Notes: generated by a model from the sequence alone, not told the origin. 64,000 nucleotides of DNA from an uncultured Paracoccaceae bacterium (GCA_947496605.1 CANMDF010000003.1:186001-250000), one strand, 5' to 3'; positions 16,807 through 28,230 are shown, counted from the stretch's first letter. A program made the numbers and translations.

Positions 16807-18381
16807 ATGCGCAATTTCCATCACCCCGGCCGGTCTGCGGTCTATGCGACAAATGGCATGTGCGCGACCTCGCATCCTTTGGCCGCCAAAGTCGCAGTCC
16901 AAATGATGGAAGCAGGGGGCAATGCAATGGACGGGGCCATTGCTGGGGCGGTACTTTTGGGGCTGTGCGAGCCGCAAATGACCGGCATCGGTGGCGATTG
17001 CTTTGTGCTGATGACACCGCCGGGCGAAGACCGGGTCGTGGCGCTCAATGGATCAGGGCGTGCGCCTGCGGGCATTGATGGGGATACACTGCGCAGCAAG
17101 GGTGCAACGATCGCACCATATAGCGCCGACGCTGTCACGATCCCGGGCGCGGTTGATGCGTTTTGCAAGCTCTCCAAAGATTGGGGGCAATTGGGGCTTA
17201 AGGCAGTGCTCGCCCCCTCGATCCACTACGCCGAAGCAGGCATCCCCGTCGCTGAACGCGTCGCATCAGACTGGGCGCAATCGGTTGATAACCTCTCAGG
17301 TCACGCCCGCGACCTTTACCTGTTGAACAACGCAGCCCCCAAAGCGGGGCAAATGTTCCGCGCACCCGAGCAAGCACAGGTTCTGCGCCGTATCGCAATG
17401 GACGGTCGGGCCGGGTTCTATGAGGGTGAAGTTGCCGAAGACATGGTTGCCAGCCTGAACGCTTTGGGGGGTAGCCACACGCTTGATGACTTCGCAAACA
17501 CAGCCTGCGACTACACTGATCCGATCAAAGGTGACTACGCAGGGCTGGACCTTTATGAGCACCCGCCGAACGGGCAAGGCGCGACGGCAATCCTGCTTCT
17601 CAACATGCTCAAACACTTTGACATCGCAGGCATGGACCCTTGGGGTCCCGCGCGGGCGCATATCGAGGCCGAGGCGACTAAGCTCGCCTACGACGCACGC
17701 AACAGGTTCTTGGCAGACCCAGACCACATGACGCGTCTGGACTATATGACGTCGCCGGACACAGCCGCCAAACTTGCGGCGTTGATCGACCCCAAGAAGG
17801 CGATGCCTGCGGGTGTGCCGGGGACCGAGGCGGTGCATAAAGACACCATCTACATTACCGTCGTCGACAAAAACCGGATGTGTGTGTCGCTGATTTACTC
17901 GGTCTTCCATTCGTTTGGATCAGGGATTGCATCAGATAAATTCGGCGTGCTGTTCCAAAACCGTGGGGCAGGATTCACCTTGGACCAAGGGCACCCCAAT
18001 GAGGTCGGACCGGGCAAGCGGCCCATGCACACAATCATCCCGGCGATGTTAAAGAAAGACGGACAAGACTTGATGCCGTTCGGCGTGATGGGTGGGCAAT
18101 ACCAATCAACAGGGCATGCGCGGTTCGTGACAAACATCACTGATTTCGGACTGTCGCCACAAGCTGCAATAGACGCACCGCGCGCCTTTGCAGAAGGTGA
18201 CGAGCTGCGGGTCGAAGATGGTTACAGTGAAGCGGTGAAGGCGGAGTTGAGCGCATTGGGCCACAACGTGGTGCGGCCAGACACAGCCATAGGCGGCGCA
18301 CAAGCGATCCTACTGCATGAGGATGGGGTGCTTGAAGGGGGAAGTGATCCAAGAAAAGATGGATGCGTGTTGGGGTATTGA
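16807..18381 (+). CDS. Gamma-glutamyltransferase family protein (Ntn hydrolase)
   Basis: 524 residues. Self-cleaving N-terminal nucleophile hydrolase: Thr347 (in HKDTIYITVVD) aligns with the catalytic Thr391 of E. coli GGT, followed by a small-subunit-like half with FHSFGSGI. The TTH motif is changed to TIY, as in distant family members, so the substrate may not be glutathione. The frame is open from 16597, but the ATG at 16807, preceded by AAGGAAGGA, gives the usual start. No convincing signal peptide, so probably cytoplasmic. Divergent from the thiolase operon. Confidence 0.87.
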   Translation: MRNFHHPGRSAVYATNGMCATSHPLAAKVAVQMMEAGGNAMDGAIAGAVLLGLCEPQMTGIGGDCFVLMTPPGEDRVVALNGSGRAPAGIDGDTLRSKGATIAPYSADAVTIPGAVDAFCKLSKDWGQLGLKAVLAPSIHYAEAGIPVAERVASDWAQSVDNLSGHARDLYLLNNAAPKAGQMFRAPEQAQVLRRIAMDGRAGFYEGEVAEDMVASLNALGGSHTLDDFANTACDYTDPIKGDYAGLDLYEHPPNGQGATAILLLNMLKHFDIAGMDPWGPARAHIEAEATKLAYDARNRFLADPDHMTRLDYMTSPDTAAKLAALIDPKKAMPAGVPGTEAVHKDTIYITVVDKNRMCVSLIYSVFHSFGSGIASDKFGVLFQNRGAGFTLDQGHPNEVGPGKRPMHTIIPAMLKKDGQDLMPFGVMGGQYQSTGHARFVTNITDFGLSPQAAIDAPRAFAEGDELRVEDGYSEAVKAELSALGHNVVRPDTAIGGAQAILLHEDGVLEGGSDPRKDGCVLGY

Positions 18382-18476
18382 TGTGGCTTAAGCGACAGTT
18401 TTTATCTTGAGAAGAGCGTGGTAAATGTCCTCAATGCGGTGTGGTTTCAACTAATCGCCGCATAGCAGAACTCCCC

Positions 18477-19319
18477 CTACCTATCCCCGCCCAATTCATC
18501 CCAAATTTCCTGCACCCACCGCTTAATTACCTGCGCTTCTTTCCAGCGATCGGACATCTCGCGTCCGTCCGGTCCTGTCATTGCGTATTCCGGCGGCCCG
18601 AGTTCGCACACAAAGATGCAGTCCCCTGACGCGTTTCGTGTCCGCCAGTCGGCTAATCCTTCGCGCCACCAACCTTTGAACAGCTCCACCCATTTTTGAT
18701 GCTGCGGAAAGTCCAGTTGTAGTTGGATTTGTTGCCGCGACGCCACCCGTCCTTGGAAACTGTCGGACCGTTGCAGAATGCGGCTGATCAGGCCGAGGTC
18801 ATGGTCAGACAGCGGGAACCAGAATTCGCGGTCCACCACGTAATGCGACAGGTCTGCGCAAATCCGCATGTCAGGGATGCGGTCGAGCAGTTGCAGTGTC
18901 GTGTAGAGGTCGTTGGTGATGCAGTTGCGGTGCGTCTCAAACTGCACGGGCACGCCGATGCGGTCAGACATGTTCATCCAAGTCTCGATCACGGGCACCA
19001 TGTCGTCGAGTGCGATGGGCATGACCTGCCCGATCACATCCACGAAAGGCGCGCCGAAATCGGCGGCCATGTGCAGCGTATCTTCGAGGCTCTCAATCGT
19101 CTTGGGAAAGGCCACAATCAGCGGCGTAAGACCGTTTCGTTCCATGTGTGGCCGCACTTCGTGTGCAACAGCCACGTCGGAGGCGCCCAGATCAATCGCC
19201 ATACCGTCAAAGCCTGCCCCAGACACCATTTCGCAGACCTGATCATAGGGCAGTCTCACACCGGTTTGGTCATGCGGCTGCATCGCCCAAAGCGAGGTAT
19301 AGACCTGCAGCCGCCTCAT
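18477..19319 (-). CDS. Sugar phosphate isomerase/epimerase-type TIM-barrel protein
   Basis: 280 residues of the xylose-isomerase-like TIM-barrel type. Metal-site acidic and histidine residues are visible in QFETHRN (about 145) and ICADLSHYVV (about 175), with a late CELGPPEYAM (about 240). Members isomerize or epimerize sugars, cleave inositol derivatives or do other metal chemistry. It overlaps the desaturase gene by 4 nt, and the two are probably co-transcribed. The product pair suggests no known pathway. Substrate unknown. Confidence 0.75.
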   Translation of the reverse strand: MRRLQVYTSLWAMQPHDQTGVRLPYDQVCEMVSGAGFDGMAIDLGASDVAVAHEVRPHMERNGLTPLIVAFPKTIESLEDTLHMAADFGAPFVDVIGQVMPIALDDMVPVIETWMNMSDRIGVPVQFETHRNCITNDLYTTLQLLDRIPDMRICADLSHYVVDREFWFPLSDHDLGLISRILQRSDSFQGRVASRQQIQLQLDFPQHQKWVELFKGWWREGLADWRTRNASGDCIFVCELGPPEYAMTGPDGREMSDRWKEAQVIKRWVQEIWDELGGDR

Positions 19320-20299
19320 TCAGCGGGCATGCGCGTGACGCGTCCACCGCTGCGGGGGATGATCCAGACCTCGTCGATTGGGTATTGGCTTTCATCTTTG
19401 GCCATCAGCTTGCCGATCACTTCGCGTTGGAATTCCAGCCAGCCCATGCGGTGCACTTCGCCTGCTTTGTCTTCAATTCGGTCGTTGAGTTCACGCAGCT
19501 TCCAAAATGGGACAGCAGGGAAGGTGTGATGCGCTGTGTGGTATGGCATCTGCCAGCAAAGCCAGTTTTGAATGGCGTTTGCGCGAGTGGACCGGGTATT
19601 TTCCATGATGTCGTTTTCATGGGAGAGCCCAAGATGTTCGATCGTGTTTTGAAGCTGATGGATCGGTTTGGTCAGGATCATCGGAATCAGCCAAAAGGTC
19701 AGTGCCGCCCATGATGAAAAGATCAGCGAGAACAGCGCTATCACGACATAGCCAAGCATATGCAAGCGGCTTTCGCGGATGACGCGCGCCTCTTCCTCGG
19801 CGCGGATGAAGGGTTCAATGATGATCCCCCGTGCGCGGCGGACGGTGCCAAAGACACGGTTGCGCCAATACGTAATCCCGCTCAGCCAAAGCAGGTAGGT
19901 TGTCAGCGTATAGGGTTCGCGCACCAGCTCGCCATCGCGCTCCCAGTCTTGCGTGTATTGGTGATGGGCGAAATGCATGATCTGGTCGAAATCGCGGGGG
20001 AAGATTTGGATAAAACCGATGATACGCCCGAAAACTTCGTTGAGTTTGCGGGTCTTGAAAACTGTCGCATGGGATAGTTCGTGTTGGGCGGCGTAGAGGA
20101 AGTTGAGAAGCACGCCAAGTGCCAGGCCGGTGACCCATACCCAACCAGTGCCCATCGCCTGCGCGTGCAAGATGCCGACGATCAAGATCGCCCCCATATG
20201 GCTCGCCATTTGCAGCCCGCCTTGCAAGTCGGACCGTTCCGATAACGTCCGCAATTCTGTTGGTGTCAGCAGCTTGCGCCGAGAGAAACTCGCTTCCAT
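19316..20299 (-). CDS. Membrane fatty-acid desaturase-type di-iron enzyme
   Basis: 327 residues with the three histidine boxes of membrane desaturases/hydroxylases: His73-x3-His77 (HELSH), His109-x2-HH (HFAHH) and His254-x2-HH (HTAHH), plus at least four hydrophobic segments. These bind a di-iron centre that inserts a double bond or hydroxyl group in a lipid chain. The enzyme is integral to the membrane. It is transcribed first, followed by the isomerase-like gene with a 4-nt overlap. Whether it acts on fatty acids, carotenoids or another lipid cannot be told. Confidence 0.85.
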   Translation of the reverse strand: MEASFSRRKLLTPTELRTLSERSDLQGGLQMASHMGAILIVGILHAQAMGTGWVWVTGLALGVLLNFLYAAQHELSHATVFKTRKLNEVFGRIIGFIQIFPRDFDQIMHFAHHQYTQDWERDGELVREPYTLTTYLLWLSGITYWRNRVFGTVRRARGIIIEPFIRAEEEARVIRESRLHMLGYVVIALFSLIFSSWAALTFWLIPMILTKPIHQLQNTIEHLGLSHENDIMENTRSTRANAIQNWLCWQMPYHTAHHTFPAVPFWKLRELNDRIEDKAGEVHRMGWLEFQREVIGKLMAKDESQYPIDEVWIIPRSGGRVTRMPAE

Positions 20300-20439
20300 T
20301 TTGCACCCTTATTTGTTGTCACCGGACAGCCTAGCCTAGCTTGCGATTTTCGCAAAACCTTTCGCGTCCAACAGAACGCCGCTGGTATTACGCCACGTTG
20401 AGGGTGACGTACGCGCCAGCATTCGCCATGATCGCCTAA

Positions 20440-22479
<2,040 letters not shown>

Positions 22480-22548
22480 CGTTAGGTCAATTGCGGCATG
22501 CAACGGCATGCTGACTTAGCGCAATTCCCTTAATGATAAGGCATTTTC

Positions 22549-22575
22549 TGCCGATGCGCTGTTTCCGCATCGGCA
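22549..22575. terminator. Possible hairpin terminator after the OYE-type gene
   Basis: TGCCGATGCG (22549-22558) pairs perfectly with CGCATCGGCA (22566-22575) across a 7-nt loop. It lies 70 nt after the stop codon at 22479. There is no T-run after the stem, so it may be a Rho-linked or mRNA-stabilizing hairpin rather than a classic terminator. Confidence 0.42.
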
Positions 22576-22685
22576 CCAAAGCGGATTCATACCCCCTTAT
22601 TGTCAGGCATTTGTCCCATTCCTGCCCGATTTGATCCTCAAACAGGAAACAACGGTATCAAAAATAATAGTGCTAGGAATTTCAA

Positions 22686-23591
22686 ATGGATCGTCTGACG
22701 GAAATGGAGGCCTTTGCCACGGTTGTGGACCAAGGCGGGTTTACAGACGCGGCCAAGAAGATGGGAATTTCCAAATCTGCTGTTTCCAAACACGTCTCTT
22801 CACTCGAGGCCCGTTTGGGTGCGCGCCTGCTAAACCGCACAACACGTCGGGTAAGCCCAACTGAAATTGGTCTTGCCTATTACGACCGCGCCCGCCGTGT
22901 CCTGAATGATGCAGGCGAGGCCGATGCTTTGGTGACGTCAATGCAATCCGCACCGTCCGGCCTATTGCGCATCAGTGTCGCAACGGATTTTGGCGTGAAC
23001 CATCTTTCGCCCGTCTTAGGCGAATTCCTGACAGAGTTCCCCGACATCACTGTGAATATGGCTTTGAACAACCGCTATGTTGAGCTGATCTCAGAAGGTT
23101 TCGACATGGCAGTGCGGATCGGTGAGTTGGAAGACAGCACTTTGCGCGCCCGCAAGTTGACCGACACAACCAAACGTATGATCGCGAGCCCTGCATATTT
23201 TGAGCAATATGGCCGCCCCGAAAAAATCGATGACCTGAACGAACATAAGCTTCTGCACTATTCCAATCAGGCGAACTCAGCTGTTTGGAAACTGACAGCC
23301 CCATCTGGTGAAAAACGCCAAGTGCGTACGGCCGGTTGGTTGACTGTGAATGATGGCCAGTCATTGCTTAATGCATGTATCGGCGGACTTGGCATCGCCT
23401 ATTTGCCTAGCTTTCTGTATGCAGAAGCTATGAAAAAAGGCCAAGTTGAAGAAGCCATTCCCGATCTTCCTGTTGAAACCCAAGGCATCTATGCGGTTTA
23501 TCCTCCGGGTCGTTTTACACAGCCCAAAGTGCGGGCATTCATAGATTTCCTTGCGCATGCCTTTGCCGACAAGGGCCCCGATATTTGGTAA
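22686..23591 (+). CDS. LysR-family transcriptional regulator
   Basis: 301 residues. N-terminal HTH (MDRLTEMEAFATVVDQGGFTDAAKKMG, then SAVSKHVSSLEARLG) and a type 2 effector-binding domain with DMAVRIGELEDSTL and ACIGGLGIAYLPSF. This start pattern is that of the Bordetella/Pseudomonas DmlR-like subgroup often called LysR 'CrgA-like'. Stands alone between the OYE-type gene and the diguanylate cyclase, all on the same strand; its target is unknown. A strong terminator follows at 23620-23650. Confidence 0.92.
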   Translation: MDRLTEMEAFATVVDQGGFTDAAKKMGISKSAVSKHVSSLEARLGARLLNRTTRRVSPTEIGLAYYDRARRVLNDAGEADALVTSMQSAPSGLLRISVATDFGVNHLSPVLGEFLTEFPDITVNMALNNRYVELISEGFDMAVRIGELEDSTLRARKLTDTTKRMIASPAYFEQYGRPEKIDDLNEHKLLHYSNQANSAVWKLTAPSGEKRQVRTAGWLTVNDGQSLLNACIGGLGIAYLPSFLYAEAMKKGQVEEAIPDLPVETQGIYAVYPPGRFTQPKVRAFIDFLAHAFADKGPDIW

Positions 23592-23619
23592 TTTTCCCTA
23601 GGTGTTGTCCACCTTACTG

Positions 23620-23650
23620 GCGCGGTCATCTTGGTGACCGCGCTTTTTTT
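23620..23650 (+). terminator. Rho-independent terminator after LysR
   Basis: GCGCGGTCA (23620-23628) pairs with TGACCGCGC (23635-23643) across a 6-nt loop, followed by seven T residues (23644-23650). It is 29 nt downstream of the LysR stop codon. Confidence 0.9.
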
Positions 23651-23716
23651 ATTGGCTATTAAGCTTATCACAAGGTCTTTGACCTAGCGTCCGTTCTGTT
23701 CGGCAAGGGAACTGAG

Positions 23717-24475
23717 ATGGACCGATTGATGCGGCTGCTTGCGCCAAAGGGGGCGATTGGGTTTGTTTGCAGGCTTGTTGCGCTGATCGGCTTTGTCGCT
23801 GTTGCCAATATTACGTTTGCGCGATTCTTCGGCAATTCTGACCAATACGAACTGTTGCCATCGTCCTTTTACATCGTTCACGCTGCCGTCGTTGGTGGAC
23901 CGCTTATTGCTTTCTTTCTGGCCGTCACGGTGTTTCAGGTGCGATTGCAGCGAAGACTTTGGCGGCTCTCTCGCAAAGATGGGTTGACCGGTCTCAACAA
24001 CAGACGATCATTCTTCGAAACCGTTGAGAAGGTACGAAAGGTGGAAAACAAAGGCGTTCTATTGGTGCTGGATGCTGACTGGTTCAAGAAAATCAACGAT
24101 ACACACGGCCATGATGCAGGTGATCGCTGTTTGAAATCGATTGCGCATACCCTGCGCCGCAATACCCGAAATGGCGACATTTTAGGCCGGATCGGCGGGG
24201 AGGAATTTGCCATCTATCTTAAGGGAGCGTCGACTGCACACGCACAGATCATCGGCGAACGCCTTACAAAACCGATCAGCTTTGCCACGGAAACAACCGC
24301 GCATCTATCCGTGACACTGTCTGTTGGTGCAGCACACGCAATACCCGACATCTCGATTGATCATCTCTTTATCGATGCCGATGCGGCACTATACCAAGCC
24401 AAGCAAGCTGGACGTGCGACATATGTCCTTGCAGATACACCAAACGAAACTGCGAGGGCCGCGATATCAGCCTAG
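23717..24475 (+). CDS. Membrane diguanylate cyclase (GGDEF domain)
   Basis: 252 residues. Two hydrophobic segments (about 14-36 and 52-76) precede a GGDEF domain (about 85-245). The active-site motif is GGEEF (160-164), and the RNGD inhibitory site (Arg151 to Asp154) lies exactly five residues before it, so the enzyme should make cyclic-di-GMP and be product-inhibited. The metal-site KDGLTGLNNRR block is present. No recognizable sensor apart from the membrane helices. Stands alone after a terminator, and converges with the OmpA gene at its right. Confidence 0.9.
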   Translation: MDRLMRLLAPKGAIGFVCRLVALIGFVAVANITFARFFGNSDQYELLPSSFYIVHAAVVGGPLIAFFLAVTVFQVRLQRRLWRLSRKDGLTGLNNRRSFFETVEKVRKVENKGVLLVLDADWFKKINDTHGHDAGDRCLKSIAHTLRRNTRNGDILGRIGGEEFAIYLKGASTAHAQIIGERLTKPISFATETTAHLSVTLSVGAAHAIPDISIDHLFIDADAALYQAKQAGRATYVLADTPNETARAAISA

Positions 24476-24479
24476 CGCG

Positions 24480-25418
24480 TTAGTCTTGCGTTGATGTCAG
24501 GATCACTTCGACGCGCCGGTTAACCTCTCGCCCGGCTTCCGTTAAATTGGATGAAATTGGTGCAAGATACCCCATCCCTTCCGCTTCTAACTGCGATCTG
24601 GGAATACCGTAGACGCTGACCAATCGCTCGAGGACCGAAGCGGCCCTGCGCTTGGAAAGCGCGATGTTTGCATCAAGTGAACCGGACGAATCCGTATGAC
24701 CGACAAGGGCAACATTTCGTTGTGGGGCATTGATTAGATAGTCAGCCAACGCCTGAAGCGACGCATAGTCACCATCGGTCAATTGCGCTGATCCTGTCTC
24801 AAAACTGAGATCCGCAAGAACCGCACGCCCGGCCATTTCAAGTTGGTCTGCGAGCCCGATTTCCGGCTGCACATCAAAAGATCGCAGCGGTGTCGCCTCG
24901 GCCGTGGCAAGTGTTGAAGCGTGATCGCTCATCGGCCCGACGTGTGTAATTTGCACAAACCCGGCTTCGCGTGTTCGGCTGGTAAAGAGTGTAAGGTATT
25001 CGGGGCCGTCCACCCCTGTCCGCTCTGCTGCAAGAAACCGGAAATCGCCAATGTTGATCCGCATCTCGGGGGGCGGCAAGGTTTCAACGCCAAAGCGGAA
25101 ATCAAAACCGCCACATGCCTCGGTCTGGCATTCAAAAATAATACGGTAACGGTCGTTACGAAGCTGTTCGCGCAAAGGACGTACGAGTTGCAAAGTGGTC
25201 AGCGACGCCGCATCGATACGCCAAGCCTGCTGTATGATTTGGCCCTCAACAGTTTGGGTCGGCACTTCGCCCCCATCCCAAATACCGCGCGGCATGACAT
25301 AGCTATCAGCAGCGCGCACGACCTCGGACTGCAGGCTGGCATTGCTGGGGAAATCCAGTGTTTGGGCCTGTGCAGCGCACCCGGCAATCACCAATAATGC
25401 AGCGCAAATGCGGATCAT
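24480..25418 (-). CDS. OmpA-family cell-envelope protein
   Basis: 312 residues. A signal peptide (about 1-18, hydrophobic then AQAQ) precedes a central region of no recognized family, and an OmpA-like peptidoglycan-binding domain (about 200-310) follows, with VALVGHTDSSGSLDANIALS, RRAASV and EVNRRVEVIL. Probably periplasmic or outer-membrane associated, tethering the envelope to peptidoglycan. The middle (about 60-195) contains CQTEACGGFDFRFG, possibly one disulfide. Last gene of the leftward unit, overlapping the AhpD-like gene by 4 nt. Confidence 0.85.
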   Translation of the reverse strand: MIRICAALLVIAGCAAQAQTLDFPSNASLQSEVVRAADSYVMPRGIWDGGEVPTQTVEGQIIQQAWRIDAASLTTLQLVRPLREQLRNDRYRIIFECQTEACGGFDFRFGVETLPPPEMRINIGDFRFLAAERTGVDGPEYLTLFTSRTREAGFVQITHVGPMSDHASTLATAEATPLRSFDVQPEIGLADQLEMAGRAVLADLSFETGSAQLTDGDYASLQALADYLINAPQRNVALVGHTDSSGSLDANIALSKRRAASVLERLVSVYGIPRSQLEAEGMGYLAPISSNLTEAGREVNRRVEVILTSTQD

Positions 25419-25981
25419 CGGGCCTGCGCGTGGTATTCGTCGTTTGGCCGCATATCAGTGGCGGACGCGATGCGATTGCTCATGTTATAGAACCCGGCGA
25501 CTGCGGCAATATCCCAGATATCACGGTCCGAGAAACCAACTTGGCGCAGGGCGTCGCGGTCTTTCTCTTCGATCTTGGCACTGGCCATTGTCATCGCCTC
25601 TGCAAAGTCCAACATTGCATGTTGTCGCGCGTCCAGATCAGCAACCCGCCAGTTCATCACAAGCATTTCACCCAGCTTAGGATCCCCCGAAAGCTGGCGT
25701 ACCGCCGCCCCATGCGCCGTCAGGCAGTAATAGCATTTGTTGATAGATGACACGACAACAGCGATCATTTCGCGTTCCAGTTTTGAAAGCCCGGAATCAG
25801 CCAGCATCACATCGTTGTAGAGGGCCGTGAACGCGTTGAGTTTGTCGACGTCAAATGCATAGGCTTGCAGCACGTTCGGCACCATGCCCAGTTTGTCCTG
25901 ACAAACGTCAAAGTACTTTTGTGTCGCATCTGGCAGCGGATCAGCCATTGGCAGATCAAGGGCGGTGGGTTGGTCGGTCAA
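25415..25981 (-). CDS. AhpD-like / carboxymuconolactone-decarboxylase-family peroxidase-related protein
   Basis: 188 residues. The CxxC redox motif (Cys83-Tyr-Tyr-Cys86 followed by His90) matches AhpD-type alkylhydroperoxidases, and a second homologous helix block near 150 completes the fold. Family members relay electrons to peroxidases. The start is a TTG at 25981 with GGAG 7 nt upstream. The ATG at 25948 is weaker because it lacks a ribosome site, and the larger open frame to 26101 overlaps the GNAT gene. It overlaps OmpA by 4 nt (ATGA). Confidence 0.82.
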   Translation of the reverse strand: MTDQPTALDLPMADPLPDATQKYFDVCQDKLGMVPNVLQAYAFDVDKLNAFTALYNDVMLADSGLSKLEREMIAVVVSSINKCYYCLTAHGAAVRQLSGDPKLGEMLVMNWRVADLDARQHAMLDFAEAMTMASAKIEEKDRDALRQVGFSDRDIWDIAAVAGFYNMSNRIASATDMRPNDEYHAQAR

Positions 25982-25985
25982 AGGA

Positions 25986-26711
25986 TTACTCCGGCAAAGT
26001 CCTGTAATGGTAGTGTCCCACAAGCGCCATCCCGAGGGAAGAGTAGAGCGCATTCGCACCCGCATTCGCCTGCGTTGTGACCAGCGTGAGGTATGCCGCA
26101 CCGTGGTCTTGCGCCCAGAAAGCGGCCGCCCGCGTCAGGTGCCGGGCAAGCCCTTGGCGGCGGTGATCTTGGCCAATCTCAAGTGCGTGGATCATCGCAC
26201 AATCAGCTGCAAGACCGACGTACCCTGTGCCGGCCGGTCGGTCATTCAACCGCCCCAGTAACGTGGTTTTCGGATGGTGCGCTCGGTCCATCACGGCAAG
26301 CCGTCCTGCACCAATGCCGCCTACTTTCCAGATTTCGATCTGTGCTGCTAGGGGTGGCCAAACCTCAAAACTCGTCACTGCTGGTGGGCGTGTCGTGGCG
26401 ATATCTGAAATCTTGGTCGCATAGAGGTTCACCGGATCTTTGATGATATAACCCCGTGCGGCCAGTATCTCATCCAACGCATCTTCGCCTTCACGGATCA
26501 TGAACAAAGGGGTCTGGCCTGCCTCGCGCATCGCGGCTTCAGCATGCGGGATGTCGGCATCGGTCACGGGTGCTTCGGCCGTGGTCGCACTGACCCGGCT
26601 GCTGCCACTGCTGTCCAACCGCACCATCCAAGGGCCCAGCGCTTGCTTTGCTGACGCCGGCCAAGTGCCGTCAATCACGGCATAGAGCTTTTGGACGGTG
26701 GGCAGGCTCAT
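25986..26711 (-). CDS. GNAT-family N-acetyltransferase
   Basis: 241 residues. The acetyl-CoA-binding region of GNAT enzymes is visible near the C-terminus: CAMIHALEIGQDHRRQGLARHL (about 160-182) contains the Q/RxxGxG/A-type P-loop (HRRQGLA), followed by AAYLTLVTTQANAGANALYSSLGM. The first half is a second, degenerate GNAT-like or unrelated domain. The acceptor is unknown. Translationally coupled to the cinA-like gene upstream by an ATGA overlap, and followed within 4 nt by the AhpD-like start. Confidence 0.82.
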   Translation of the reverse strand: MSLPTVQKLYAVIDGTWPASAKQALGPWMVRLDSSGSSRVSATTAEAPVTDADIPHAEAAMREAGQTPLFMIREGEDALDEILAARGYIIKDPVNLYATKISDIATTRPPAVTSFEVWPPLAAQIEIWKVGGIGAGRLAVMDRAHHPKTTLLGRLNDRPAGTGYVGLAADCAMIHALEIGQDHRRQGLARHLTRAAAFWAQDHGAAYLTLVTTQANAGANALYSSLGMALVGHYHYRTLPE

Positions 26712-27430
26712 GCTGTGAATTTTGCCTCAAGTGCCACCATTGCTGCATCAAGCTGACCTGCATCACTGCCGCGCACGACGATATTAGAGCCGTAAACGCC
26801 ATCTTTCTGGAAAGGGTATGACCCAACCGACAAATCGGGGAATTCATCGGCAAAAGCACCCAATGGGCCAGCCAAATCGCCCTCGCCGCGCATCATGCGC
26901 AAGGTGCGCGACAACAGTGGCGCGCCACCTGTCAGGGTTGGCAGGACACTGGCAACCATTGCTTTAAACACAGACGGAACCCCCGCCATCACATGCACAT
27001 TCTTTAGACTAAAACCCGGCGCGGTGCTGACAGGGTTATCGATCAGATTTGCACCATCTGGGATGCGTGCCATGCGCAGACGTGCTGCGTTCAATTCTTG
27101 TCCTGAACGGTCGTAATGCGCTTGCAGTAGCGCACGGGCATCATCGCGAATATCGATATGCGCACCAAATGCGGCGGCGATGCAATCGGCCGTAATATCG
27201 TCATGGGTTGGCCCGATACCACCGCTGGTAAAGACGTGATCGTACCCGGCAGAAAGCGTTTTTGTCGCCGCAATAATTGCGTCACGATCATCGCTGACGA
27301 CCCGCACTTCTTTCAGGTCGATCCCCATCTCGGTCAATTGCCCCGCAAGGTAGTGCATATTGGCATCGCGCGTCCGGCCGGAAAGGATTTCGTCGCCTAT
27401 CACAAGCATTGCGGCGGTCGGGTTGGGCAT
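26708..27430 (-). CDS. CinA-like molybdopterin-binding domain protein
   Basis: 240 residues. The N-terminal MoCF-biosynthesis/CinA fold (AMLVIGDEILSGRTRDANMHYLAGQLTEMGIDL, then SGGIGPTHDDIT) is clear. The C-terminal nicotinamide-nucleotide amidase domain of full CinA proteins (about 400 residues) is missing; this short form is common in alphaproteobacteria as I recall. In CinA the domain is a pyrophosphatase for ADP-ribose or NMN-type compounds, so a nucleotide-repair function is plausible. It is first in a leftward operon with GNAT, AhpD-like and OmpA genes and divergent from sfsA. Confidence 0.85.
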   Translation of the reverse strand: MPNPTAAMLVIGDEILSGRTRDANMHYLAGQLTEMGIDLKEVRVVSDDRDAIIAATKTLSAGYDHVFTSGGIGPTHDDITADCIAAAFGAHIDIRDDARALLQAHYDRSGQELNAARLRMARIPDGANLIDNPVSTAPGFSLKNVHVMAGVPSVFKAMVASVLPTLTGGAPLLSRTLRMMRGEGDLAGPLGAFADEFPDLSVGSYPFQKDGVYGSNIVVRGSDAGQLDAAMVALEAKFTA

Positions 27431-27472
27431 CTGGGTGTTCTCCTGTCTGGTCTAACAGGTTATAGCGCGCCT

Positions 27473-28174
27473 ATGGAATTTGCCACGCCCCTTGTCCCTG
27501 CCCGCCTGATCAAACGCTACAAACGGTTTCTGGCCGATGTGCGGCTTGAGGATGGACGCGAAGTGACTGCCCATTGCGCGAACCCCGGATCAATGATGGG
27601 ATTGGCAGAACCAGCGACGAAGGTTTGGCTTGAGCCGAATGACGACCCTAAGAAGAAGCTGAAATTTGGTTGGCGTCTGGTGGACCATGAGAATGGGCAT
27701 TTCACCGGCGTTGATACGTCTGTGCCGAACCGTGCTTTGAAGGCCGCACTGATGGCGCATGAGGTTCCTAGTTTACCCGCTTATGATCTGGTCCGCCCCG
27801 AGGTGAAATACGGCGAGAACAGCCGCATTGATTTTCTGCTTAGCGGCGATGGGCCGGATACCTATGTTGAAGTAAAGAGCGTGACTTTGTCACGACAACC
27901 CGGTCTGGCAGAGTTTCCCGACAGCGTTACGGCACGCGGGGCCAAGCATTTAGCGGAACTGGCGCGTATGGCAGACGAAGGCCACCGCGCAGTCATGTTC
28001 TATCTGGTGCAGCGCACGGATTGCGAAGCCGTCACTTTGGCAAGCGACATTGATCCGGCCTACCGCATGGCGTTTGATCTCGCGGCTCAGGCGGGTGTGA
28101 CTGTTCTGGCGCAGGCCTGCAACATTGACCCAAAGGGCATCACATTGGGCGATCCAATCCCGTTCCGGCTCTAG
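27473..28174 (+). CDS. sfsA: Sugar fermentation stimulation protein SfsA
   Basis: 233 residues. SfsA family, a probable DNA-binding nuclease-fold protein of uncertain role. The blocks FATPLVPARLIKRYKRF, VTAHCANPGSM, VPNRALKAAL, SRIDFLL and YVEVKSVTL with YVE/VKS catalytic-like residues are standard, and the length is normal. The ORF opens at 27158, but the ATG at 27473 gives the family start. It diverges from the cinA-like operon with 42 nt between, so their promoters overlap. Confidence 0.93.
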   Translation: MEFATPLVPARLIKRYKRFLADVRLEDGREVTAHCANPGSMMGLAEPATKVWLEPNDDPKKKLKFGWRLVDHENGHFTGVDTSVPNRALKAALMAHEVPSLPAYDLVRPEVKYGENSRIDFLLSGDGPDTYVEVKSVTLSRQPGLAEFPDSVTARGAKHLAELARMADEGHRAVMFYLVQRTDCEAVTLASDIDPAYRMAFDLAAQAGVTVLAQACNIDPKGITLGDPIPFRL

Positions 28175-28230
28175 AACTTTGCCGACATTTCACCTATGTG
28201 CTCCGATAATACGAAAAAGGAACGCGACCC

